Origin: Turbatrix aceti
Taxonomy: Eukaryota > Nematoda > Chromadorea > Rhabditida > Panagrolaimidae
Length of the DNA stretch: 64,000 nt
Direction: 5' to 3'
NCBI GenBank assembly: GCA_963969345.1
Contig: OZ017768.1
Span: 6,286,718-6,350,717 of the forward strand
The translations under genes and the position numbers were made by a program. The notes under the pieces are model-generated. The model worked only from the letters and a program-made list of their open reading frames with translations, did not search any database and was not told the origin of the DNA. Below, piece after piece: positions 28,158 through 37,627 of the stretch. Position 1 is the stretch's first letter. Each line of letters begins with the position of its first letter.

Positions 28158-31100
28158 CTAGAAGCCAAATTTCAGAGTTTCGATGCCCGTTGTGCTATTT
28201 TGAAAGAACGACTTAAATTCCGATTTTGTTTTGATTGCCAAATATCTATTGTCGCCGGTGCCAGTGTACGTCGCTCCCCGTGATATGATGTTTAGCGTGT
28301 CAAGCACTGATTGCTGAAAATCTCACGATCATCGGCACGTCGAAAAAAAAATTCCAAAAAAACCCACAAAATCCATGTGCTGCTTGCATCCGTTCAACTC
28401 CATGTTGAGATCGATTCCGACCTGCTGCAAGAACAGGAAGCCTTCTTTCTTGCTGACCGCCGTGTACCCGAGGATATCGACGTCGCAGGACCAGTCGGCG
28501 TCGTAGGGGAAGATGCCGAAGGACACAGAGGTGTTTACGGGCGCCGTAAACATCCGCAGGGGGTGCCTGAGCTCACGTAGCGACGCCAGGGCGGCGAAGG
28601 ACAACACGGGAGGATCGGACGAGGCGGCACGCTTTTTCCGGGGGTTCTCGATGACGACGTTGAATTTCAGGGGACCGTTCAGGGACACGCGGAAGCCGTC
28701 GTCAACCACGTCGACGGTCGGCACCGCGCCGAAGACTATCGTCACGCGTTTGGCAGGGGTTTCGGCTATCAGGACTTCCACGTCGAAGAGTTGCCCTCTA
28801 AATTTTCTAAATTTTTTTATAAAAAATTTGAAATGAAAAAAAAAAATTTTAAATTTGAATTTTCAAAAAAATTAAAATGAAAAAAAAAATAATTTTTTAA
28901 ATTTGAATTTTCAAAAAATTTTAAAATGATTTAAAAAATTCCAAAAACCCACGAGTTTTTATTGATTTTCGTGATCTTTTTGTTGAAGTAATCCTTGTAG
29001 TATTTCGTCTCGAGAGTATCGTTGAAGACCAAATACAGAGCGGCGCCACGTAAATCGCGCCCGGTGACCTCGATGTGAAAGACGCCGGCGTTGTCCGAGT
29101 GAGCGTGGTATCTGAGCTGTGTGTCTTCGTTTCCCATGACAGCGGCCGAGGATATATGGCCGTACATGCAGGAGTTCAGATTCCAAGCAGACGTGCTCGT
29201 AGAATTGCTGACGATCATGATGTCCGACAGCAGCCCTTCGATCTGAAATCAAATCTTCCGTCGGCGTTGTTTTCGAAGTTTGAAAAATTGAAAAGCGAAC
29301 AGCCGTTTTTTATTTGCAAAAAAAAATTTTCGAAGAATTGAACGAACGCGAACAGATTTTTTTTTTAATTTATGCAATTTTTATATTTTGCAAAATTTCG
29401 ATTTTCGATTTTACCTGTTCGGAAAAATTAGCCATGTTCGTGAACGAACGCAAACAAACGAAATTAAGGAAAATCTGTTCGCGAACAAACACAAACAGGA
29501 AAAATCCTATTTTTTTCGCAAACAACCGGAAATAAAAAAAAATTTAAAAAATCGAAAAAAATTAAATTTGTTCGCAAACATTCGCCCATCCCAGTTTTGA
29601 ACCCTCGAACCCCAACAACTCACTTCAGGAAATCTCCCATCATCGGCAAAGTCGAGAACGGCTCTTCCGTATCCTACGCGACAGGATTTACCGGAGCGAC
29701 TGACGTTCAGCACTTTAGTGTGCACGGGATTTTGTTCCGCCTGAATCCGGATCTCAGTCATCTCGTAGGGCTGCATTTTCACGGAGAACGTGATCCAGCT
29801 CGCGTCGCTGCCTTCAGCAGCGTATGCCTCGGCACTGATGTTCTTGTTCATCTTCAGGTGGACCTTGGAATTGTTCACAAGCACCGAAAATGTCCGCTTC
29901 GACCAGTCGTGAAAGGGGTTGTAGATGAGCACGCGGGCGTACGTCTTATTCGATGCCGGGATCTCGAGTGGAGCCGAATTGGCTGACAACTGCTTGGGCT
30001 GTGTGCCATCAAACATAAATGTTCTGAGAATTTCCTGAGTGCCAGCGGCGACACTTCGTCCGCCGTCTTCGCAGGTCTCAGCGATGTAGGCGTCGAAGGA
30101 CTTGTCTGACTCTGACTGGAAGAAGGGGGACAGCGTATCGTTGTGAAAATTGGAAAACAATAAAAGCATCCCGCCGATACGCGCGTTCACCTGAAAAAAA
30201 ACGCGGATACAGAAAAATATTGGACGGCGAACAGTTGGATTTTTTGTTCGCGAACAAACGCAAACATTTTTTTACATTTTCGTACGATAAATCAAACAAA
30301 CGGAAACACTTTTTTACAATGTTTGCAAACAGAAAAATTGAATACACAAAAAAATTTTAAATTTAATTTAAATTTTTTTTTATTTTAAATTTTATAAAAT
30401 TTAAATTTTTTTTAATTTGAAAATTTAATTTTTTTTGATGTTAAAATTAATTTTTTTTTCATTTTAAAATATATTTTTAATATTTTAAAATTCATTTTTT
30501 CATATTTTTTTTGTTTTAAAAAAAACAATAAAAAAATTGTTCACAAACGAACACAAACAATAAAAACCTGATTTGTTCGTTCGTGATCAAATTTTATTTT
30601 TCCTGTTCCGCAAACAAATTCGCAAACAAATTACTTATTTTTAAATTTATTTGTTTGCGTTTGTTCGCGAACAAGATTTTAATTTAAAAATTTTCCGAAA
30701 CAGAGAAAACAAACAAAAGTTGTGTCAAAATTTTGCACACATAATAAAAAATAATCTGTTTTGTGCTCAAACGTTTTCATTTGCAAAAATGTTCAAAAAT
30801 GTTCGCATTCGTTCGATTCTGCAAACAAAATTTAAAAATGGTAAAAAAAAATGTTCGAACAAAAAAATTCAGCACAAATGTTCATTCGCCTGATCCATCA
30901 CGAAAAAAGACTTACAACGCAGTCAGTTGGCCATGAATAAGCACTTTTCAGTTTGTGCATTCTTTGCTTTTTTTCATTGAAACTGATCTTTTGAATTGAA
31001 GCACCCAAATCTTTTGCATTGAAGCTGATCCGAGGAGTCACAGTCTTGATCGTCACGGGTACGGTAGTTGTATTAATCGTGGTGCCTGTCAAATTCTTCC

Positions 31101-31441
31101 CATGATCAACCAACACTTTATTGTTCGCCCAAATCTTTCTGCGAATCTCATCGGTGCCTCGCACGATAAGTTTGTCTCCATCGGACATTTCATAATCATC
31201 GGTAGCGTCACCTTGCTCCGAAAAGTACTGATCCTTCCTGCCATATGTCTGGAATCTGCCGGAATTCTGCTGGAACTTGAAGTACTTCAGATTCCAGGCG
31301 GCTGTAATCCGACTGTAATTTTCCACTCGAGACCGTGAAATGATGAGACTTACTCAAAAAGCAGAAGACAACAGTGAAAATGATGACGGCGGGAACCTTG
31401 CGACAAGCGTGTTTGACCATCGGCCACGGTAGGCCCGTCAT
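28158..31441 (-). CDS. Orphan signal-anchored or secreted glycoprotein, 638 residues
   Basis: Exons, 5' to 3': 31441-31354, 31301-30916, 30190-29624, 29242-28953, 28797-28368, 28313-28158; all phases agree. Residues 1-29 contain a hydrophobic stretch (VPAVIIFTVVFCFL) after a basic N-terminus, so a signal peptide or type II anchor. The rest carries many N-x-S/T sites (NLTG, NTTT, NKTY, NVSR, NSTS, NDTL, NSTT), which supports a lumenal or extracellular protein. It looks beta-rich. Short stretches (VLIYNPFHDW; VLDFADDGRFPE; DTLETKYYKDYF) faintly recall the non-catalytic C-terminal domains of GH38 alpha-mannosidases, but no GH38 catalytic domain is present, so I do not assign it. Introns 2 and 3 hold TTCGCGAAC elements. 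Confidence 0.65.
28798..28952. repeat. AT-rich tandem repetition in intron 4 of the orphan glycoprotein gene
   Basis: The 155-bp intron contains two near-copies of a unit of about 60 bp around AATTTGAATTTTCAAAAAA and AAAATGAAAAAAA. Confidence 0.5.
29290..29592. repeat. TTCGCGAAC element, copy 2 (intronic)
   Basis: Starts AGCGAACAGCCGTTTTTTAT, matching the left end of copy 1, and ends TTGTTCGCAAACATTCGCCC, matching the right end in degenerate form. It lies inside intron 3 (29243-29623) of the orphan glycoprotein gene. Confidence 0.55.
30222..30892. repeat. TTCGCGAAC element, copy 3 (intronic, expanded)
   Basis: Starts GGCGAACAGTTGGATTTTTT with GTTCGCGAACAAACGCAAAC inside, and ends near GTTCATTCGCC. 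About 670 bp, with an AT low-complexity core (30340-30540) and several internal GTTCG palindromes; it may be two nested copies. It fills most of intron 2 of the orphan glycoprotein gene. Confidence 0.5.
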
Positions 31442-32353
31442 GATGGACAAAAGAACGGAGCGTAGCACCGGAAGAGACGTCTATTGAACGTTTCTCGAGT
31501 GCAGTGCAACAAACACGAGATTGACGACGAGAACGACAATGACAAGGAAGACTATTGTCTTGAAATTTACATGATCCTGCAAAATGAAAAAAAATGAAAT
31601 TAATGGATGTTTTGTTTCGTTGGAAGCTAAAATAATAAGAGCACTTGTATAGCATACGTTGCCCGGGCCCCTATTTGGTTGTCTGGCCGCAGCCGTGATG
31701 CATCAATGCAGCCTAATACTTTTGAAGCAGGAAAAAATGTGCAAAGACGTTTATCGCAACACTTATGTTACTGTCAAAAGTATGTTTTGAGGCTGTAAAT
31801 TTTTTGTCTGATAGCAAGACACAATTTGATATTTTTATGCGTATGCATGCGTCATCCTGGATGATTAGGCTTCCCTCGGGCCGAGGCAATCTCGGCCTTC
31901 GAGTCACTCGTGTTGCCGCGTCATCGACGGTTTGTTGTACGTACACAAACATTGTTATCGGTTCTGAAAATTTTTCAAGTACCCGAACCGGAACCGGAAC
32001 CGAAACCGAAAATATTTGTTTCGGGTACCCGGAACCGGAACCGAAACCGAAAATATTTTTTTCGGGTACCCGGAACCGGAACCGAAAATTAATTTTCCGG
32101 TGACGATTAAATTCAACACTTCATTCAACACAGATAAATAACTGATAAAAATTTTGCGCCCCCAAAGATTTTCAAATTCCCGCCGACGATCAAAAATGAC
32201 ATTTTGCTTGGCAAAATGCGACGAACGCCCTATGCTCGATGCACTTTTCGTGTTTTTCTGTGATTTTTTTATGTTTTGTCTTTTCCGTTGTTTTTACAAC
32301 CTCTTTTTTTCGGCCTTTTCCGTGCCATTGACTGAAATCCACCCCCCTTGCAG
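31442..32353. other. Intergenic region between divergent genes
   Basis: Holds the 41-bp minisatellite (31979-32101) and, on the minus strand at 31576-31481, a short frame after a good acceptor that codes 31 residues with a strong hydrophobic run (FLVIVVLVVNLVFVAL) and then stops 40 nt before the orphan glycoprotein's ATG. The right end is a long pyrimidine tract running to the acceptor before the PRPF40-like ATG. Confidence 0.5.
31979..32101. repeat. 41-bp minisatellite, three copies
   Basis: Units start at 31990, 32031 and 32072 (GGAACCGGAACCGAAACCG...), period 41; the third is partial. Each full unit contains TTTCGGGTACCCGG, whose GGGTACCC core is palindromic, so units can fold back. Confidence 0.8.
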
Positions 32354-33480
32354 ATGGACACCCCCGAGACGTCGACGGTAGCGCGCCATGAGTTCCAGAC
32401 ACTGCTGCAGAACATGCCAGAGATCACTTACGAGACTTCGTGGCATCGCGCGCAGCAGCTGCTAGCCAAGAACTCCGTATTCACCAACTCGCAGGAGCTG
32501 TACAACATGGACAAGCTCGAGGCGCTGGAGCTGTTCATGCAGCACATAAAAGCGCTCCAGGGCGCGTACCGCGAGGTCATCCAGGAGCACGCCGCGAAGG
32601 AGGCCAAACAGGACCGAAAGTTCCGGAAGGCGTTCTCCGAACTGCTCGACGAACTCTACGAATCGAATATTATCACGGGGCGCAGCAAATGGAAGGACGT
32701 CATTCAGCACTTTTCGAGTCACAAACGCTATCAAAATATGTTCAAGCAGACTGGGCCGACTCCACTCGACTATTTTAAAATCAGACAGCATCAGTGGATT
32801 CATGATTTCAACAACGATGTACAGCTCGTCAAGGAAATCATGCAGGTGTGCTTTTGACTAGTTCCGCCGGATGGTTGGCATTTTCTGCAAATTTATCTTC
32901 AAATTTCGAAGTTTTGTATACCAAAATGATAATTTTTGGATTTTTTTTCTTTTCTGATCCTTTTTTTGAGTTTTCGAATGCGCAAATTCGAAATTTTTGG
33001 ACACCCGACCCAAAAACCTGAAACTTTCGTGTCGGGACACTCCAACACAGTTTTTTTTTTACCGTTGACGATGGTTTTTTTTCAGAACCAAAAATTCAAG
33101 TTGACATTTGCGAGCACATTCAGTGACTTCATATCTGGCATTCACCTGGATCCGAACTTTCACAAGGTAAAAGCTGCCAACCTGACCGATATTTACAACA
33201 AGTTGTTTGGCGACAAAATCAATCGAGCGGCGGATCATGCGGCGAGTCGAAAAGTGAGTTTTTAAATTATTTTGGCTGTTCAACGTTGTTTTTTTTTCAG
33301 CAAATCGAAGCCTGCTTTGAAAGAGAGCTCGACAACTGCGAGAAGCGAAAGAAGCGGGACACAGGTGCGGTGCGGAGGCATTTTCAGGAAAAGTGGGGCC
33401 TGAACAAGACCTCGGAGAAGATCCTCATTGACGTCTTCAACTGGCACGTCAAGAACAGCCACAAAAGCGGGTCTACTTAG
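32354..33480 (+). CDS. PRPF40A: PRPF40-like pre-mRNA splicing protein, FF domains only
   Basis: Three exons (32354-32845, 33086-33253, 33301-33480), 279 residues. Residues 24-70 match the second FF region of PRPF40A/B (ITYETSWHRAQQLLAKN; ELYNMDKLEALELFMQHI). Further FF-type segments follow (SELLDELYESNIITGRSKW; TFSDFISGIHLDPNF). Known role of the family: bridging 5' and 3' splice sites with U1 snRNP. The WW domains and first FF domain that normally precede this part are absent. The ATG follows directly on a long pyrimidine tract and cag, so either coding exons lie upstream (none found in 31.6-32.3 kb) or the mRNA begins here by trans-splicing. TIMM8 follows 166 bp downstream on the same strand. 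Confidence 0.8.
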
Positions 33481-33520
33481 TTGATTTTCTGTTTTTTTGT
33501 ATTTTTTGTGCGTATCGGTC

Positions 33521-33636
33521 AATAAACTGCCATTTTTGGGATTTTGGAATGTTTTTTGACTTTTTTGGACTGGTTTGAACCCAGATTGCTATTTTCGAAC
33601 CATTTTTTGTGGGTTTTATAAATTTTGTCAATTTAG
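33521..33636 (+). promoter_or_regulatory. Operon-like intercistronic signals between PRPF40-like gene and TIMM8
   Basis: AATAAA lies at 33521-33526, 41 bp after the PRPF40-like stop. About 110 bp further on is a T-rich acceptor (ATTTAG, ending 33636), 10 nt before the TIMM8 ATG. This is the spacing of a trans-spliced polycistronic unit; a 5' UTR intron would also explain the acceptor. Confidence 0.45.
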
Positions 33637-33646
33637 GCTGCCGATT

Positions 33647-33904
33647 ATGTCGTTCGACGCTTCCGACGCAAATCTGACCCGCTTCCTAGGCCAGCTGCAA
33701 GCCGAGACTCAGCGTCAGAAGTTTGCCGAACAGGTTCACACGCTGACAAATCGGTGCTGGGACACATGTTTTACCGACAACCGGCCACCAAGCAAGCTCG
33801 ATGGCCGCACGCAAACCTGCCTTACCAACTGCGTCAACCGCATGATCGACGCCTCCAACTTCATGGTCGAACACCTCCAGACGATGAACAAGAACTTCTC
33901 GTGA
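33647..33904 (+). CDS. TIMM8A: Mitochondrial import inner membrane translocase subunit Tim8
   Basis: One exon, 85 residues, the usual small-Tim length. It has the twin CX3C signature: Cys37-Cys41 (CWDTC) and Cys58-Cys62 (CLTNC), which in the family form two disulfides. The flanks fit Tim8 better than Tim9, 10 or 13 (ETQRQKFAEQVHTLTNRCW; FMVEHLQTM). Known role: with Tim13, a hexameric chaperone carrying hydrophobic precursors across the intermembrane space. There is no signal peptide, as expected for this import route. The ATG at 33647 is the first in frame after the acceptor at 33635-33636. It sits just downstream of the PRPF40-like gene on the same strand. Confidence 0.93.
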   Translation: MSFDASDANLTRFLGQLQAETQRQKFAEQVHTLTNRCWDTCFTDNRPPSKLDGRTQTCLTNCVNRMIDASNFMVEHLQTMNKNFS

Positions 33905-34183
33905 GGACCCGTCGCACAAGACCGGCCGGCGCGCCGGTGGCATGATTCGTTGTTTTTGTTGTTGTCGCTTGCTTTGTTTGCCTTTTGTGCGCGCGCAAAG
34001 CCGCTGTTTCGTTTTCTGGACGTAAATCGACTAGGTTTTTATGTTAGTAAATATCTACTTTTTGCCTTTCAAATGGGATAAAGTTGTTTTTCGACGAGGA
34101 ATTTATTGGGTGAATGCGTTTCATGTTGACAAAAACCATACGTAAAGAAAAATAAGTAACAACATAATTTTTTGGGTGATTCC

Positions 34184-35208
34184 TCAGGCAGCAAACGCTG
34201 GAACGCCGCCGATTGCCTGCTCGTGAATACTTCGGAAGTGGTATTCATTCACCCTGCTTTCGAAGATTTGAAAGATTTCGTAGCTTTGTTTCGCTGCCTG
34301 CTCCGCAAATACGCCGGAAAGTTTGAGGTGCCGTAAAATTTTGGCTCGCTGACGGCTTCGGAGGAAAGCCACGATTGACGGACGCGTCTGAATAAAAAAA
34401 AAACAGTTGGAAACCCAAAATAAGCAATAAAATCCAAATCAAACCGGCACAAACACGCGGCGAACGTCGACGTGATAAGTCTCGACGCGAGTCTTCGTGA
34501 ACCCGTTTTCAATGTCGCGTTGACGTTGCAACGCCGGGTCATCCTGGTCCTGGGAATCGCTGATCTCGGGTTTGTCAAAAATGTGGGTCATCGTGCTACA
34601 ATATTTGGAGAACTTGAAGGCCAAGATGGATCCACCTTTGGCCAGGGTACCACGCATGACGGCGCGACCAATCGTTGTGATTTCGACGGAAGTATCCACC
34701 GGATAGGGCGGGAACGCATTTCCCGAGGGGAGAAGACACAGCGTGCCCTGCAAAAAAACGACGTTCAAGTAAAAATCATAAAAATGCATTTTTTCAGAAA
34801 AAAAAGGCAAAAAAAACATCAAAACAAGCAATTTCTGAATTTTGAACAAAAAAATACTCAAAATTGATTAAAAAAATTGAATTTTACCCCAAAAATAGGG
34901 TTCATTTTCTTCAAAATAATCGCGAATCTTCGATATTGACTCTTTCGAAAAAATATCGCCTCCGACTCTCGTCAGAGTCGACTACGGACTCCGCGGAGTC
35001 AGTAAAACACTGATAAAAGCCAAACCTTCTTCACTTTGCGATAGATGAGGGTTTCGTAAAATTCTTTCTTTTCGACGACCGGGAGAACCTTCCGGCGAGT
35101 CGTCCGAGGCTTCTTCGAGACTTTGACGACCTTCTTGATTCCTGTTGATTTTGAGTGTTTGATTTCGTAGGTCTTCTTGAAGGCTTTGCAGAAGCGATGG
35201 GGAAGCAT
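34184..35208 (-). CDS. Orphan tandem paralogue B, basic protein of unknown function
   Basis: Exons 35208-35026, 34747-34445 and 34387-34184, all phase 0, give 229 residues. I do not recognise the family. Exon 1 codes a strongly basic N-terminus (MLPHRFCKAFKKTYEIKHSK...) ending EFYETLIYRKVKK. Exon 2 begins GTLCLLPSG and ends TYHVDVRRVFVP. Exon 3 ends VPAFAA. The neighbour at 35841-36612 has the same exon layout, phases and matching landmarks (YFYRSVQQ; LPSG; TRIIRSSIP; PIPAAAA), so the two are tandem duplicates. A different frame over the start region codes a hydrophobic stretch (MKFVVNLF... VLLTLIVVFLFCSVFIL), so a signal-bearing upstream form is possible and the start is uncertain. Intron 1 (34748-35025) holds GACTC-type palindromes. 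Confidence 0.55.
34964..35000. repeat. Palindrome cluster in intron 1 of paralogue B
   Basis: GACTCTCGTCAGAGTC (34964-34979) and the perfect 14-bp palindrome GACTCCGCGGAGTC (34987-35000) sit together, preceded by related TTCGATATTGACTC sequence. Confidence 0.6.
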
Positions 35209-35840
35209 GATGACAAAATAAATACAGAGCAAAATAGAAAAACGACGATCAGAGTGAGCAGCACTCTGATTGTTCTGATTGAACAGTGCGCTGCCCGAGG
35301 AGTGCCGTGCCGGACAAACAGGTTGACTACAAACTTCATCGATATGCAAGATTTTGTGACTTTTCTTAGAATGTTCGAGACTCCTTTCCAGTTCTATTCG
35401 TTTTTTTTCGGAAAAGATTATTGTCCTGCGTTCGTTCGCAAACAGATTTTTTATAAATTATGTGTTCGTGGTCGTTCGCGAACAACGTAAAATTTTTTTA
35501 TTTTTTTTTTTTTTACGGTAACGGTGTCAAAATGTATATTATTTGACAAGAAAATGACAAATTCTATTTGTAAAATTCTGCCAAGAAAAATTAAAACAAA
35601 TTTTTCGTCATTCTACACGGAAAAACAATTTTTCGTCATTTCGTGTTTGTTTACAAATACGGTCAGAAATGTTTGCGTTTGTTGGATTCTTCGAACAAAA
35701 TTTCGAAGTTGTTCGTGTTCGTTCGCGAACAAAAAACGAAACTGGCCAATTGTTTTCGGTTCATCATTTTATTTAACACAAGCTAGTCTAATAATAAGTA
35801 ACGGTGAAATAAATAAATCCCATTTACGTGGTAGCACACG
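35209..35840. other. Intergenic region between the orphan paralogues
   Basis: 631 bp; mostly a degenerate TTCGCGAAC element (listed separately). No gene seen apart from the hydrophobic alternative frame that overlaps the start of paralogue B. Confidence 0.5.
35408..35745. repeat. TTCGCGAAC element, copy 4 (degenerate)
   Basis: Contains CGTTCGTTCGCAAACAG near 35420, GTCGTTCGCGAACAACG near 35470 and GTTCGTGTTCGTTCGCGAAC near 35710, separated by A/T runs. The terminal repeats are less clear than in copy 1. Confidence 0.45.
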
Positions 35841-36612
35841 TCAGGCAGCAGCAGCGGGAATTGGAAGGGTTTCGATCGGAATGCGTAACATCATCGACCT
35901 GAGGATGTAATAGGTATACGAAACAGCAAATTGGGCGTGCTGGCCAAAGAAAGGAAAGTGCTTCATTGTTTGGATTTTCTTGGATGGTTGTCCCCTTGGA
36001 AAGCCATCAGCTTGCACCTGTAAAATGGCATCAAAAAAGGTAATGAGCTAATGATTTTTAGTAGAGTGCAAAAAAAACCAACCGGTATCGACGAACGTAT
36101 AATACGCGTGTGGTAAATAGTTTGGTTGACTGAAGATTTCTGGTGGAGTAAGAGGTTTCCGTTGAAAAAAACGGACTCTGCATAACAGTTTTGAATTTGC
36201 TGGATAAATGATGGAAATATTTCATCGGCCCTTGATAGATCAGGTCCATCAAAACGCGCGATTTTAAGCCATTTGTACTTGCGGGGAAAAAAGGTTACGT
36301 TTAGTTTCCCGGATGGAAGACGGGATACTGTGCACTGTAAAAAAAACATTATGCGGAAAAAGTGCATCAGAATCCAACCTGTTGCACCGAGCGGTAGAAG
36401 TAAACGCTATATGACTCAACGATAAACTCAAGAGGCGGTTCGGGTTCGACAACGGAGTTCTGCGGGAGCTCAGCAGTCTTCTTTGCTTCTTTACCGGAAG
36501 GCTTCGTTTGAACAATTCTCTTGACTACTTTACCTGACCTGAGGAGCATGGTTGAACCGGAAGGCTTGGTCTGGACAGTCTTCCTGGTTATTCTACCGGA
36601 TCTGAGGCGCAT
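35841..36612 (-). CDS. Orphan tandem paralogue A, basic protein of unknown function
   Basis: Exons 36612-36379, 36334-36083 and 36017-35841, all phase 0, give 220 residues. Not a family I recognise. The N-terminus is basic and internally repetitive (RLRSGRITRKTVQTKPSG, then LLRSGKVVKRIVQTKPSG, an approximate 30-residue duplication). Exon 1 ends SYSVYFYRSVQQ. Exon 2 starts CTVSRLPSG and ends YHTRIIRSSIP. Exon 3 ends PIPAAAA. Structure and landmarks match paralogue B, including the position and phase of both introns. MRLRSG is the first in-frame ATG after a stop. The alternative frame over this start also codes a hydrophobic stretch (YYLGLALLVIFVL), as in paralogue B, which makes the 5' end uncertain. 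Confidence 0.55.
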
Positions 36613-37033
36613 GATAACGATGAGAATTGAGTACAAAAATGACGAGCAGTGCCAAACCAAGATAGTAGCCGCTGTAGAATTGCATAAACTCTCCTACTCG
36701 ATCTGTGACGTCACTGGCATGCACATGCATTCTTTTTACTACACGGACGCACGCACAGTGCTCGCAGGTTTTGAGCTGTTTTTTGCAGTGTATGTTACTA
36801 AACAACGGATCGCAGAGCCATAATCCAAGAAATCTAAATATTTAAAATCAATTCTATGATAGAATAGGATAGCAAAATAGGATAGAATTTCTATCCTATT
36901 TTGCTTAAAATTCTTTACAATTTGGATCCTAACACGAATTTTTTAAATTTTTTGAAAAATGAGCAGAATGATTTTTTGATATAAAAAGAATCAATTTCAT
37001 CTAGATATTCTTCCCTGAATATCTGTAGAAAGC
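36613..37033. other. Intergenic region between the Ly6-type gene and paralogue A
   Basis: 420 bp. It holds a perfect inverted repeat (36872-36904) and AT-rich DNA; the left end carries the hydrophobic alternative frame (MQFYSGYYLGLALLVIFVL) that overlaps the start of paralogue A. Confidence 0.5.
36872..36904. repeat. Perfect 16-bp inverted repeat (hairpin)
   Basis: GCAAAATAGGATAGAA (36872-36887), one base T, then its exact reverse complement (36889-36904). Another AGGATAG copy lies just to the left. It sits 3' of the Ly6-type gene. Confidence 0.85.
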
Positions 37034-37627
37034 TTAAGTAATGTATTTACCAGATATTTGCAACAAAATACAAATCACAATGAGCAAAAATGGGGACAAA
37101 ACCTCCGCCGACGGAGCTGACATGCTGATGTGGTTCTTACGATTGAATTCAAGCTCGGTTTCAAGCGGATCAGTCCACGACGTGTACTGATTCTCCATCA
37201 CGATCATGTAATAATCGACGGAAAAGTTGCTATTGCACTCCTGCGACTTGCAGCAGTCAGAGCAGGTCACAGCGTGCTGGCCGTAGCCGACGGACTCGCA
37301 CATGACCGAGCAGTGACCGGCACACGACCTGCTCACCGATGTGAACGAGTTGAGCGTTGTCGTGACCGCCGTCTGCAAAAATACAAGCATTGAGGATTCT
37401 TGAGACTCGGAAAAACGAACGATGCACCAGGGCTCCCAGGGCGCGCATTCTTTGATGACTTCCTGCTTTGCTACCTTGAGCAGGGTCTCGTTGGTGCACC
37501 ACGCGTTTCGGTTGTCGACGTCGAGGATATCGTTAAACGAGAACTGACACGAGTAGCACCTGAGACTTGATACCTGTTTGGGGAGGGCACAGGTGAGGAA
37601 AACAACGAGCGCGGAGAAAGACTGCAT
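37034..37627 (-). CDS. Ly6/uPAR-type three-finger protein, probably GPI-anchored
   Basis: Exons 37627-37421 and 37372-37034 give 181 residues. The N-terminus is a signal peptide (MQSFSALVVFLTCALPKQVSS) followed at once by LRCYSC, the classic first Cys pair of the Ly6 fold. Further Cys follow (CAGHC, CSDCCKSQECN); the last fits the CC...CN end of the domain. After a spacer the chain ends in a hydrophobic segment (SPFLLIVICILLQ), as in GPI-anchor signals. The family acts at the cell surface, often modulating receptors or channels; the partner cannot be told here. The 48-bp intron has no stop and a length divisible by three, so keeping it would add 16 residues. The ATG lies one base after a ttttttccag acceptor. 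Confidence 0.75.
   Translation of the reverse strand: MQSFSALVVFLTCALPKQVSSLRCYSCQFSFNDILDVDNRNAWCTNETLLKVAKQEVIKECAPWEPWCIVRFSESQESSMLVFLQTAVTTTLNSFTSVSRSCAGHCSVMCESVGYGQHAVTCSDCCKSQECNSNFSVDYYMIVMENQYTSWTDPLETELEFNRKNHISMSAPSAEVLSPFLLIVICILLQISGKYIT

Noticed and set aside
28158..31441. Calling the orphan glycoprotein a lysosomal alpha-mannosidase
   Set aside because: Only faint C-terminal similarities and no catalytic domain; the evidence does not carry the name.
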